From: Glandiceps talaboti
Lineage: Eukaryota > Hemichordata > Enteropneusta > Spengelidae
Direction: 5' to 3'
NCBI RefSeq assembly: GCF_964340395.1
Contig: NC_135549.1
Location: 10,139,342-10,203,341 of the forward strand
Length of the DNA: 64,000 nucleotides
The notes beneath the pieces are model-generated. The model searched no databases and was not told the origin of the DNA. It saw only the letters and a list, made by a program, of their open reading frames with translations. Both the position numbers and the translations under genes were made by a program. Positions 1 through 10,080 of the stretch are shown here, piece by piece (the stretch's first letter is position 1; the number at the start of each line of letters is the position of its first letter).

Positions 1-712
1 TGATTTTTGTTTGACGCAGCCGGATTTACTGCTAACCCCTGAAGTGTTCGTATTTTGTTTACGTTAAGCGAATTTCAAATAAGGTGTTTCTGTGAAAGGT
101 AATGTAGATTTCAGTGATCGATCACTCGTATGTCAATTTGACATGCAGTGCAGTCAATTTCCTTGTCTAATCTGTCAAATGCTCGACGTAAATCCCTTGA
201 AAGCAATACAAAATGGGCTACTTAAACTAAAATTGCTTGCGTTGACAACTTTTACTCCTGAATAAAATCAAATTTAGTAAGTCTGTTTCTGTAACACCGA
301 TGCACAAAGCAAAGCAAATTACACACCTCAAACGTTTCACACCTGAAACTCTTAGTTATATATGCCATATATGCCATTAACATTATAGGGTCCTATGGTT
401 AGCTGCCATTTAAAAGGGGTTTGAACGTCAAATTGGGCTTTTCCGTTAAACTCATTTATTTGCAATGTGATTACGTATAGATGGGATACAGATGGAAGTA
501 TTGGATCTTTCACACCATGCCAGATTTGTATATAAGTGTTGGAGTATTGCGAGACGAAGAGGCAATGAATTCATCCTATCTAATTTGTAGAAGGCTATTT
601 ATGACACATTAAACAGCGCAACAGAGTCCCATGGGTTAGTATTACTTTTAAACAGAAAAAAAACAGAATCGGTATTTGAGAGATACAAGAACACTTCTCT
701 TTTATTCTCTGT
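1..712. other. Intergenic, no feature recognised
   Basis: AT-rich single-copy-looking DNA. I see no coding frame of note, splice-bounded exon or clear repeat. Confidence 0.5.
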
Positions 713-808
713 ATCATGTTCTGTGCACGTGCTTATACTACAATATCATGTTCTGTGCACGTGCTTATCCTAAAATATCATGTTCTACGCACGTGATGAT
801 CCTAAAAC
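713..808 (+). repeat. Three-copy 32-bp tandem repeat carrying CACGTG E-boxes
   Basis: Copies start at 713, 745 and 777 (period 32). Each has ATCATGTTCT(G/A) followed by CACGTG. The palindrome CACGTG is the canonical bHLH E-box and is kept in all three copies although the third has diverged around it. The repeat is seen in the sequence; any regulatory role is inference. Confidence 0.8.
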
Positions 809-919
809 TGGAGACGAGTAAAGAGAGATTTCCAGCTGAGAATCAAATGGAGCAAATTGAGACAATCGAGAATTTCTTTCTGATATCAAGTTCATTCAAG
901 AATCCTCTTTGCACTATAA

Positions 920-962
920 TGACGTAATAAAAGTCTTTGATGCACCACACGTCATGACGTCA
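920..962. promoter_or_regulatory. CRE-like pair (TGACGTAA and TGACGTCA)
   Basis: TGACGTAA at 920-927 and the full palindromic cAMP-response element TGACGTCA at 955-962. The motif matches are exact. No nearby gene start is known, so function is unproven. Confidence 0.25.
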
Positions 963-2091
963 TTGTCCACATTCCTCAATATTAAGGCTTCTTCGATTTG
1001 TCGGAATTGGGATGAAATAAAAATCGCCAGACATAGTTATTTCCAGTTGATAATAAATACGACGATCGCGGTTTTATGATTTAATTCCATTAAATTATTC
1101 CACTCGTCTGATTTGACATAAAAACACATTTGGACAATGAAAGTTTTCACTACCGTGACAATATCCATGCAAAGATGGAGATGGAAATCCCAAACCAAGA
1201 ATTTGATTTTTTTTTTTTAAATTAAGATGATTAGTATAACACGATTGAAGAATCAGTCATTTGTTCGCATGATGTAATATTCTTCAAATTTCACATGTTT
1301 ATTCATATCAAGACGTTGCAACTATATCCTCTCAACAAAAATCAAGTCATGAACGTCCTAGTAGTAGCTAGATAAGACGAGATCGTGTTTACTAGTAGAC
1401 GGTATATGCCGCGTCTGTTGGAAGGCAAAAATAAAGTGATCCACACCTGCTACACCATTAACATCCATAAACAAGATAGACAGTTGGGTAATAGCAAAAC
1501 TGACATTGGCTTACACAACATTGAAGTGAAATAATTTGAACATCTTACCATCGTTACGTGATGATGGCACACACAAAGAAAAAACCTTGACATTATTAGA
1601 AGTGATCACATTATATGTATGAAGTGGTTTCTGAGATTGCCACTGTCTAATTACATCGTAAAGTGTCGCCTTGTCAATATTGATGGAGTGTTTTACTTAA
1701 ACTGCACAGTGGCCCAAAAATTCACGATCACTACATACTAAGAAACACAACTTTACAGCTAGAAATCCCTAGAAGTATGTCCAACAGTCATTCGTAGTAA
1801 TAAAATCTACCATTACTACCATTACCGGCTCTTCTTACGCAATGTCATAAAAGGCAGATATAGAATATTTACATTAAAGAAATACACTTACACGCACAGT
1901 AAAACCAAGAACGGGCTGAACGACAACTATAGGGAGTTACAAAATAAAACACTAAAACTGAAAAAGTTAAAATTAACAGAAAAAATAACATCATTCCAGT
2001 GTCGATGTCACGGATATAGTACGGGAATTCACGTCATTGTTGTAAGAGACTATTGGCCTAAAAATGCAAACGATATAAGGTTACATAATAA
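963..2091. other. Intergenic, no feature recognised
   Basis: AT-rich sequence with short A and T runs. I found neither a coding exon nor a repeat here, including on the minus strand where the missing last mGluR exon could lie. Confidence 0.45.
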
Positions 2092-3005
2092 TCAAACTCT
2101 GGTTACACTGTTCCATTCTGTTCTGAGTATTGAAGACTGATAAATGAAGGCTACAAGACTCTGTATTTCATAAGCTTGATCAGATGATAAAAGTTGTATA
2201 AATCTGTCAAAATTAAAAGATGGAGAATTCATTTGGTAGAAATATTGTGGAATTTTTTTTAGATTTGAGGTGTGCCAAAAATACAATTCAAGAGGATTTC
2301 GTTTGAATAGACAAAAGTGATCAATTCTGTCAACTTAATACTTGACAAACATTTATCCTTCAAAGTGGCGTCGTCTGGCCGAATCAACTGACCATAGCCG
2401 TCAGAGGTGGGTGGCCTCATTCGTAATGCGTTACAGTATTCCATTATCGAATCTAAATAGAGTGGATATTTTTGATCGAAATCGTAGACTGATACAGTAA
2501 TAATGCCATCAATACGAAATCTAGCAATGATGATCAAGTTTCTAATGGTGTCTCGTAGCATTTTGCATGGTCATAAAAACAAAGATAAGTGCGTAACTCT
2601 ACATCATTCGTTTCATGTAGGAAATTTACTCTAACCACAAATCCTATATTGTTACACGTACATATGCACTGGAATTTTAAGGGGGGTCGATAGTAGCCAT
2701 CAATGTGATAAGCGTCATATCTTGCGATCGTTTTATTCTCAATTATCCCCAAGGTCTACAATTTGTCGTAGTCTATTTTATTGAAGCTAGGACTAGGTTA
2801 GTCAAAGGCGTCCTTGTATACCTGTTTGATGCTTTCTTTATACCAAATTTTCCGTCTAAAATCATACGAATGCGTAAAACGCCGGTACGATTCGTGCTGC
2901 GTTTGACATTATTTCATTCCCTACAAGCCATCCATTCTCGTACGATTTGTCGCGTGGAATATACGACTCGTCGATAACGGAATTCGAAAACACCACCCGT
3001 AAAAT
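2092..3005 (-). pseudogene. Decayed protein-coding block of unknown family
   Basis: Read on the minus strand, about 910 bases look like one protein broken by frameshifts. Five open segments join end to end or overlap by a few codons: 3005-2865, 2878-2801, about 2797-2534 (one TAG inside at 2758-2756), 2561-2259 and 2286-2092. Each has balanced, globular-looking composition, with stretches such as SYENGWLVGNEIMSNAARIV, ARYDAYHIDGYYRPPLKFQ, VSVYDFDQKYPLYLDSIMEY and FDRFIQLLSSDQAYEIQSL. The handovers are consistent with single small indels; at 2561 the first frame's DHAK runs straight into LRDTIRNL in the next. I do not recognise the family. It could be a processed pseudogene, a transposon protein or an endogenised foreign gene. 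No poly(A) tract or flanking repeats were seen. Confidence 0.45.
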
Positions 3006-4004
3006 TTAACTATTAAGTTCTTAAATTCCTCCATAACCATAAACACTGTATATGATTGACGTGGTCAGCTGACCTAGTACATTGATGACCTGTACATTAT
3101 AAAATTAATTTGGTTGGAATCTGAGGTCAACTGCATTGTTAGTCGAGGTAACCAGTAGATATGTATTTACCAGTTTTGTATTGCAATAGGATAGGATGAG
3201 TGGAAATCCCTCTGGCTACACGTAGTAGTAACTCAATTGGGATTCACTGTATAGATGTCCTCATTAGTATTCCTGTCATGTTCTCTAATTATCCACCTTC
3301 TAATGACATTTCCTACCAGTCATATCCTTCAATACAGCAAAATTGCTTTCAATTACCTTCCCAAAGATTTTCCCATATACCGTCTACTGGACTGAAATTA
3401 CAACGCCGACATCGATCGTTTTACTACTTCGTCATAAAATCTTGCTAAAAACAAGCAGAACGAAATAGTTCCTCGACAATAACCCCGCTGTTTCTATTTA
3501 GAACGGATTAGCATTTGTTTTTCTTCACAGTACACAGAGTCTGGAATAGTGATACATGTATACAAATAGTTATTGTCAGAGATTTATTGGTTGTGGGCTA
3601 TGTGTGATATTGATGTCGACAGCTGTGACGGCCTGTAGGGTGTTTAGTGTCAGAGTGTTATAGACATACGATGAATGACAGGTGTTTGTCGTTATAGATT
3701 ATTACTTTTCAAACGTCCGTCAGAAGTAATCTATGTCAAGCGACAATTCGTAATTCTTATTAATGTATTGTTGTATTGATTCTACAAGTAGAATGTTTTA
3801 GATCCCCATTTGTAATTAGACATATACGTGAATTGTTATGTTAGGATTAAACGAATTCTTGTGCCATTCCTGTTTGTGTTTCATAAAGAGTTGTGTACCA
3901 AGTCTGTGTCAATAGGACCATATACATACGATGAATATCAATTAGATAGTCAGTCACTGTACTATTGCGATGTTCAATGTTATCCAAGCCAGCTTTGTGT
4001 AGTA
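3006..4004. other. Intergenic, no feature recognised
   Basis: AT-rich DNA without a recognisable exon. Short open frames at 3200-3448 and 3828-4004 show no motif or splice support. Confidence 0.45.
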
Positions 4005-4500
4005 CTCGTTACGTCATCTTTTCGTTTTACTCCAACTATTTATCGTTTAATACGTCATCTTACACTCTACTCTTCATATCATTACGTCATCTTTCACTCT
4101 TCTGCTGCAATTACGGCGTCTTTCGCTCTACTCGTGCTTCATACATTTGTTTCATACGTCATCTTTCGCTCTACACGTGTTTCATATCATTACGTTATCT
4201 TTCGCTTTACTCGTTTTTCATGTCATTACGTCATCTTTCGCTCTACTCGTTTTTCATGTCATTACGGCGTCTTTCGCTCTACACGTGTTTCATATCATTA
4301 CGTTATCTTTCGCTCTACTCGTTTTTCATGTCATTACGTCATCTTTCGCTCTACAGGTGTTTCATATCATTACGTCATCTTTCGCTCTTCTGCTGTCATT
4401 ATGTGTCTTGCGCTCTACTTTACTCATGCTTCCTATCATTACGTCATGCTTTACTCTCAACTCTAGCTACATATCATTGCGCCATCTTTCACTGTATAAT
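4005..4500 (+). repeat. 36-bp minisatellite with ATTACGTCAT core
   Basis: About 13 imperfect copies of a 36-bp unit, ATTACGTCATCTTTCGCTCT followed by a variable ACTCGTTTTTCATGTC-like half. Because 36 is a multiple of three and the unit lacks stops in several frames, frames of 212, 212 and 124 codons stay open here. They are artefacts, not genes. Each unit carries ATTACGTCA, the reverse complement of the CRE-like TGACGTAAT. Confidence 0.9.
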
Positions 4501-5704
4501 GTCACTACCTATTACATGTAAAACTCATGGGAAAGATTGTACACAACTAAGTCGTGATTTTCTCTTTCTTTCTTTTTGCACTTTCTGTTCCAGTTTCATC
4601 TGAAAAAAAACTGCTTAAAACATACTACTTCAGAGTTGTCACCTGCCATCTTGAGACAAGCCCAGTGTGGACATACTTTAGTTAACATTTTGTCTGAGGC
4701 TAGAACGTAAGAAGAAACGACAGGTACACTGTATTATGAACTGTGCATGCCTTTCTTTCATGGTCATTTAAAGTATACACCAAACCGCCCCAGATCTGGC
4801 CCATGGAACTTGACAGCTTGTGTGGTCAGTGATTTCATTCCATGCCAAAGTAAACTGTGTCCTCAGTGCTAAGTTTGACTTAGAAGATCGCAATTTATAA
4901 TTGACTACTGTATTCTGTTTATAACTAAACCTTGTTTTTACAATTTATATATCTAAGACATGCTATTGTAAGATATGGATGGCTATGTGTCTATTCACCC
5001 AATACAAGCCATGAAGTTCTGTTACCTCGGAGATAGAAATCTTCATCAGTATACCAATCTTTCCAAAATCATAGAGGCTAGCCATGTTATGAAATGCGGT
5101 GGAATTTGAACATGTGACTGTGAGAGATGGTGGGGCAAAGGGTATAAAGACGAAAAGTGCATAGTACGTGATGGCGTCCATTTCGCAATTTGCCAAGGGA
5201 AAAAAAGTTGTCGATTGAATGATGTATAGCAATATCACGCATGTAAATTATTACCCATGATACCTTACTTCAGTCTCTGACTCTGACTTTGACTCTCTAC
5301 CTCTCTCTCCTCCCTCTCTCGTTTTCTCCCCTCTCCCAGCTCTGATTGTCTCCCTCTATCGTTGCTATTCATGATCTCTCAGTACATGGATGCACTCACG
5401 ATCTCACATATTCACGCTTCTCAGTATATACATGTGTTGCATACATTTATTTATTAAGTCTCACTAGACTGATTCAGATACATTTCGACTCAAATTTGAT
5501 GCTTAAGTAGAGACATCGACATCTGACCTTGAAAATACAACATTTGACCTTCAAAATACAACACCATGAAACAATCACTCAGACACTATGACCCACATCA
5601 TAAATAGTTCAACATTGTAGTTACATGCAGTCACTAAGATTTCAAAGTCTTGTATATTCCTTGTTAATAAGTCATTATTAAAAAATGAAGTGATATATAA
5701 AGAA
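4501..5704. other. Intergenic, no gene recognised
   Basis: AT-rich, with a CT-rich stretch near 5270-5380. No exon was recognised. The minus frame at 4963-5238 has no family resemblance. Confidence 0.45.
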
Positions 5705-6496
5705 GGGCGCTTTCAGTAATTACAAGGGGGAGGGCGGGGGAATGGGGGTCACTTTTTACAACTCGGTTTTTGGGGGAGGTCATATTCTAGAAAATGGACA
5801 TTAGGGGAGGGTCACATTTTATATTGGCTCAATTTTTATGTAACTTTGGATTATATTGTTATTTTGGCATGATACCGCCACTCCCACCAGTTCCAAATTC
5901 TACTGCTACCACATCCCACCACTGCCACCATTGTAAAGTACTATCATAATATTTCAGTGAAATGCAATGAATTAACTGTTATTTGTGGTGTGAGGAGAGG
6001 AGCGGGTCTCACAGTAGTAAAGGGGAAACATCGTGGCAAGATATTGGGGAAATGAGGTGGAGTGGAGATGTTCACGTTTGTCTTCAGTTGTGCGTTCAAC
6101 TAGTCTTCGGCCGGATCTCTGGGCTTCAGCTCAACCAATAGATCCAAACATAGGCATTGATAATACAAGTACAAATTCACTATGGTGGTAATAGTGGAAA
6201 ACAACAAATGCATTATCTCTCAAATATGATCCTCCCCCTCTTCAAATATTTAAATGGAGAACATTTTAATACCGCCTCCCTGTAGTTGTTAGAGCTCAAG
6301 ATTAGAAGTCCTGGCTTCGAGTCCTACTACAGACATGGAATTTTTCTTTAGTAAGATCACAACACATTGATAGTTTTTAGGGAAATTGGGGAAGGGTCAT
6401 TTTTCAGCACAACAGACTAGAACGGGGTCACACTTTATGCCACAGACAGTGCTTGATTCCCCCTACCCTCCCCTTTGTAATTACTGAATGCTCCCT
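5705..6496. mobile_element. Nonautonomous DNA transposon with TIRs and AAGA target duplication
   Basis: The left end reads AGGGCGCTTTCAGTAATTAC and continues into a G-rich stretch. The reverse complement of the right end reads AGGGAGCATTCAGTAATTAC and continues into the same kind of stretch. The arms align for about 40 bases with few mismatches. Both sides are flanked by AAGA (5701-5704 and 6497-6500), a 4-bp target-site duplication. The element is 792 bp with no transposase frame, hence nonautonomous. Subterminal copies of a G-rich GGGTCA(C/T)-TTTT motif occur inside both ends. I cannot assign the superfamily. Confidence 0.75.
6275..6345 (+). other. tRNA-like segment inside the 5.7-6.5 kb transposon
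   Basis: TAGTTGTTAGAGC resembles a tRNA D-arm/A-box, and GGCTTCGAGTCC, about 35 bases downstream, resembles a T-arm/B-box. Stem pairing is poor, so this is not a functional tRNA. A decayed tRNA-derived SINE piece captured by the transposon is possible; chance is not excluded. Confidence 0.3.
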
Positions 6497-6509
6497 AAGA
6501 CAGCGTCGC

Positions 6510-6552
6510 CATACATACATACATTCATACATACATACATGCATGCACGCAT

Positions 6553-6633
<81 letters not shown>

Positions 6634-6690
6634 TACATACATACATACATACATACATACATACATACATACATGCATGCATGCATGCAT
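6510..6690 (+). repeat. Compound microsatellite (CATA)n-(CACG)n-(CA)n-(CATA)n-(CATG)n
   Basis: Tetranucleotide CATA, CATG and CACG runs surround a (CA)n core at about 6581-6628. It abuts the right end of the upstream DNA transposon. The open frames on both strands here are repeat artefacts. Confidence 0.97.
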
Positions 6691-7833
6691 TTCGTGTTCA
6701 CTTCATTATTAGCCCATTTAATTGCTAGGCAGTTTGGAAACCACTGTATGAAAGTTTTCTATTGCAGTAAAAAAATTGCCACTCATATAGAATGCAGTAT
6801 TTGATGAATGTTTTATGGAACTACTAAAGCTGTCATGTGTCGGTACTTACAATATAATTGAACACTCAGAATGATTCTGCATTAACTACGTTTGTCCATC
6901 GTTAAAGTACACCACGGCACGGAAACAGATCATACACTAAAACCCTAGACTTTCTATCATTTACATCTCTACCTGACAACCAGTAGTGAATATTTGGTGG
7001 TATCTGCATCATACCGTTTTACATACTCTCAACACAATCATTTGTTTCCAGTATAAAACATGAAAACAGTACTGACATTAATTATCTAACTGAAAGTGAA
7101 TTACTTAAACTGACAGTAGCAGTAATTACATACATACAAGATCTTCCTCAATCTTCGTGGAGAATGAACCACAAAATCACAAAAAAGTACAATTTTCTAA
7201 AGTATTATTGCACCTTCGGATCAGTCGCCAATGCATGCAATGACGATTGAAGTGTTCTTTAAATGCCCCCATACGAGCCTCATTGTGTATTCAGTGTATG
7301 GCTACTTCGTAAACGTATTTGCAATGTCTGAATTGATGGTATGCACTTGAAATTACTTCTAGAACGATAGCACGACACAGTTTCTGCTTGTAAAGGGTTT
7401 TGATAACCTGGAGATGACAGCCAGTTTAGCAAACGGAAGATCAATGGTAGTCACCGTATATAACAGAAAGGTTGTCAAATAAACAACGACGGTAGCGATG
7501 ATGCAGTGAAATTCTGTCGTATTCTGTAAAACGGTAACTAGGAAAACATACTAGTCGACGGAGGGCGCTGTTCGGCACGAACATCTGACTTCTACTCTTC
7601 CCAAGTCTCATTACATCAATGAAGCCTGGCTTGTATCTGTGTTTTGGCTGTCACACTGAGCCAATGAACTGTGTAGGTGGAGAAACACGTGACCTAAATA
7701 AAGAAAGGATGGATTGATAGAGATCAACATTGTACAATTGAACTTAAGATAAACGTCAACTTTTGATATTCAGAATAATTCTTCAGAGACGTAGTTTTTA
7801 TTTATGAACATGAACCTCATCATTATAGTTTAT
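6691..7833. other. Intergenic, no feature recognised
   Basis: AT-rich sequence without a recognisable exon or repeat beyond short simple runs. Confidence 0.45.
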
Positions 7834-7845
7834 GTGCGCGCGCGC

Positions 7846-7932
<87 letters not shown>
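7834..7932 (+). repeat. (GC)n-(GT)n alternating purine-pyrimidine tract
   Basis: A 25-base pure GC alternation (about 7836-7860) runs directly into about 35 GT dinucleotides, giving about 99 bases of uninterrupted purine-pyrimidine alternation. This is the strongest known class of Z-DNA-forming sequence. Confidence 0.97.
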
Positions 7933-8268
7933 CATCATTAATGCAGATTTGGAAACATCAACTCAAAGAACACACCGCCACCTAGTGGTCATCTACAACT
8001 GTACCCATTCTGTTGGTGAAAGACTCCTGTGGTAAAATGCTTTATATCTAAGAAGCGGCGGTTTTATATCTATACTTAACAGCTTCACCTCATCCTATGT
8101 TTTTTTAGTTAAAGTGGCCATATGGATGACAAATGGGGGTTTTGGTTTGGAATTTTAATTCATGAAACAACTTTACTATGTTTTCCTACTTGAAAAAAAG
8201 AATGGGAAACAACATATACCAAGTCCATGTTTATAAGTCATTAAATTGCAAAAGCTTCACCATCAAAG

Positions 8269-8297
8269 TGTGTGTGCGTTTACGTGTGTGTGTTTGC

Positions 8298-8334
<37 letters not shown>
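8269..8334 (+). repeat. (GT)n microsatellite
   Basis: Imperfect GT/GC alternation in the loop of the surrounding inverted-repeat element. Confidence 0.95.
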
Positions 8335-8336
<2 letters not shown>

Positions 8337-8366
8337 GCGAAAAAGCTAGAATGTGTCTAAAAAGCA

Positions 8367-8388
8367 TGTTATTGTACGTACAATAACA
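8367..8388. repeat. Perfect 22-bp palindrome
   Basis: TGTTATTGTAC is followed at once by its exact reverse complement GTACAATAACA. It lies between the arms of the surrounding MITE. Confidence 0.9.
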
Positions 8389-8534
8389 AACATTTTGCAC
8401 ATTTTTGTCAATTTACTGAGTTACAAACAAGGATTTAATACACTTTGTTTGTTTCACATTCTTTTTTTCAAGTAGGAACATAGTAAAGTTGTTTTATGAA
8501 TAAATACCCATTTGTCATCTATATGATCACTTTA

Positions 8535-9100
8535 TACCAATCTACTGTATTATCAATTAAGCATACATTTTCGTTTTATGTAATCTAAGTGCGATACATA
8601 TGCACCTGCCTGTCTTTCTCAGCATCCCTGGACACGTTATTAGAATGAACTCTGATGTATTGGTACCACGGATCATAAAACTTGACAAATTGTTGGCAAA
8701 TTTCGTGTTTATTAAAAGCCATGACTCTATTACATCATTACTGAAAAGGAATTTTTTTAAGGCGATATTATCATGAAATGTTTGCGAAATTCGAGATCTG
8801 ATTAAACGTAATAGTGAAAATGAAAGTTGGTGTACATGACGATATTTGGTGGCAGACATGTGCTTTTGGTAGTATCACAATTCCGTGTTTTAAATAAACC
8901 GAATTATTTATCACGGGGCATTACTACTAGTTGAGTATTTGTCTACAACAACCATACCAAACCCTTATTCAAACCCAAATATGACCCAAAGGTTGTTGCG
9001 TGGCTTAAGTTAGATAGTTTTAACTGTCTGGAAAAATAACACCAAGACAAAAATGTCTGCATATACTTTCATAGTGAATGACTATATAAACCAAACTTAC
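8535..9100. other. Sequence downstream of mGluR exon 3, no exon found
   Basis: This is the 5' part of the intron after exon 3, read on the minus strand. I looked for a short exon encoding a group II-style C-terminus and found none. The 100-codon minus frame at 8557-8859 shows no mGluR similarity. Confidence 0.5.
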
Positions 9101-9269
9101 CATGATTATATGTTGAACCAGGTTTTCTAAAGGTGGCTGAAGTGCAACTTAATTTACGGACATTCTTCTCGGGTTGGAAGACGATAATATAAACTTTGGG
9201 AACAAATAAACATCCCAACGCCACGGATGCACTCAGACTTACTGCAATGCAAAGAGTGGTGGTTTGGAT
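9101..9269 (-). CDS. Group II metabotropic glutamate receptor, coding exon 3 (TM7 and proximal C-terminal tail)
   Basis: This 169-bp exon has no upstream ATG and was found by reading the minus strand for the expected TM7 sequence. It encodes residues 813-868. It begins [20 protein letters not shown], continues through TM7 with the class C PKVY motif (836-839), then FQPEKNV and a basic, Ser/Thr-rich tail ending STYNH. FQPxKNV after TM7 is typical of mGluR2/3. The acceptor is TTCTCAG|ATCC, in phase 0 to match exon 2. The donor is a near-perfect ATCATG|GTAAGT leaving phase 1, so at least one short exon must follow. Vertebrate mGluR2/3 are about 870-880 residues, so only about 20 residues should be missing. 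I could not find that exon between 1 and 9100. Confidence 0.93.
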
Positions 9270-9449
9270 CTGAGAATTAATAAAAATAATGTCGCGTTAC
9301 TATCAATACATAAAGTTCTAAAGTCACACCACAACGACATAGTGATATCTAGTCCATGTACTTTATAATCCAGAGATCTATAATATTATTTTTTTTCTAT
9401 TTAATACTTGACAATGAAAAAGAAAGAAAAAAGCTGGAAAAACTTTACC

Positions 9450-9955
9450 ATATACTGATAAAGTCAAATCTCTTTAAATGAGTTAGAATCATAAAAGCCT
9501 ACACCTTCAAATATGTTTATACACCTAGCTGCTTTGAATGTAACACAGCTATACGATATTATCAACATGTTTATGCAGCCACAAAACACTGGAACTCATT
9601 ACCCGACCAACTGAAAAAAAGAGGAACAAGATCTACCTTTAAATCCCAATTAAAACAGTATTTAGTAGATATTTTTTGAATAATTATTATAAACCCCTGT
9701 TTGCCAATTGTATATATATTCAACAGGCATAACTGTTTTGCATTATTGCACTTCATGAATATGACTGTTTTGTTTGTGTTTGATTTTTCGTCGTGTTTTT
9801 TTTTTTGCTTTTATTTTTGGTTGATTTTGTTTTGTTTGTTTTGTTTTGTTTTTTGTTAGATGTATATATTACTGTATATGTTTTCCTTGGGCCATAAACC
9901 TGACTAGTTACATACATACATACAAAATTTTGTTTTCTGCTCAACCTCTGACAAA

Positions 9956-10006
<51 letters not shown>

Positions 10007-10007
10007 A
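9450..10007 (+). mobile_element. 5'-truncated non-LTR retrotransposon, 3' end, inside mGluR intron 2
   Basis: The plus strand encodes the C-terminal end of a retrotransposon ORF2-type protein. An open stretch just before the TGA at about 9678 reads AATKHWNSLPDQLKK and then STFKSQLKQYL, the usual ending of CR1/L2/Jockey-like ORF2 proteins (W-N-S-L-P followed by S-F-K-x-x-L). A 3' UTR of roughly 270 bases follows, ending in (AAAT)n, the short tandem tail typical of these elements. It lies antisense to the receptor gene. The clade and exact left end are not resolved. Confidence 0.7.
9952..10007 (+). repeat. (AAAT)n microsatellite
   Basis: About 14 copies of AAAT form the likely tail of the adjoining retrotransposon fragment. 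Confidence 0.95.
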
Positions 10008-10028
10008 GTCACCAAAATATTTTTTTTT

Positions 10029-10029
<1 letters not shown>

Positions 10030-10078
<49 letters not shown>
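10030..10078 (+). repeat. (CA)n microsatellite in mGluR intron 2
   Basis: About 24 uninterrupted CA dinucleotides, next to a T-rich run. Confidence 0.95.

Positions 10079-10080
<2 letters not shown>

Larger units (their letters stand above)
8112..8532. mobile_element. TA-flanked inverted-repeat MITE containing a (GT)n tract
   Basis: The left arm (about 8112-8215) starts AAGTGGCCATATGGATGACA. The right arm (about 8448-8532), reverse complemented, starts AAGTGATCATATAGATGACA. Both share AAACAACTTTACTATGTT and CCTACTTGAAAAAAAGAATG further in. The right arm lacks about 18 bases. A TA dinucleotide flanks each end (8110-8111 and 8533-8534), as expected for Tc1/mariner-type insertion. There is no coding capacity. 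The interior holds (GT)n at 8269-8334 and a 22-bp palindrome at 8367-8388. Confidence 0.82.

Noticed and set aside
3828-4603. Two 212-codon and one 124-codon plus-strand frames
   Set aside because: All three lie on the 36-bp minisatellite and overlap each other in different frames; none begins with a signal or has splice support.
6275-6345. Functional tRNA gene
   Set aside because: The A-box and B-box words are present but the acceptor and T stems do not pair.
6428-6728. Cys/Val/Met- and His/Thr-rich open frames over the CATA/CA/CACG tract
   Set aside because: They are translations of microsatellite DNA on both strands and in several frames at once; the same applies to frames at 15821-16263, 23307-23891, 38354-38659, 39898-40167, 42214-42567 and 55306-56419.
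8557-8859. Minus 100-codon frame as the missing mGluR C-terminal exon
   Set aside because: The expected tail is short, and this frame shows no resemblance to group II mGluR tails.
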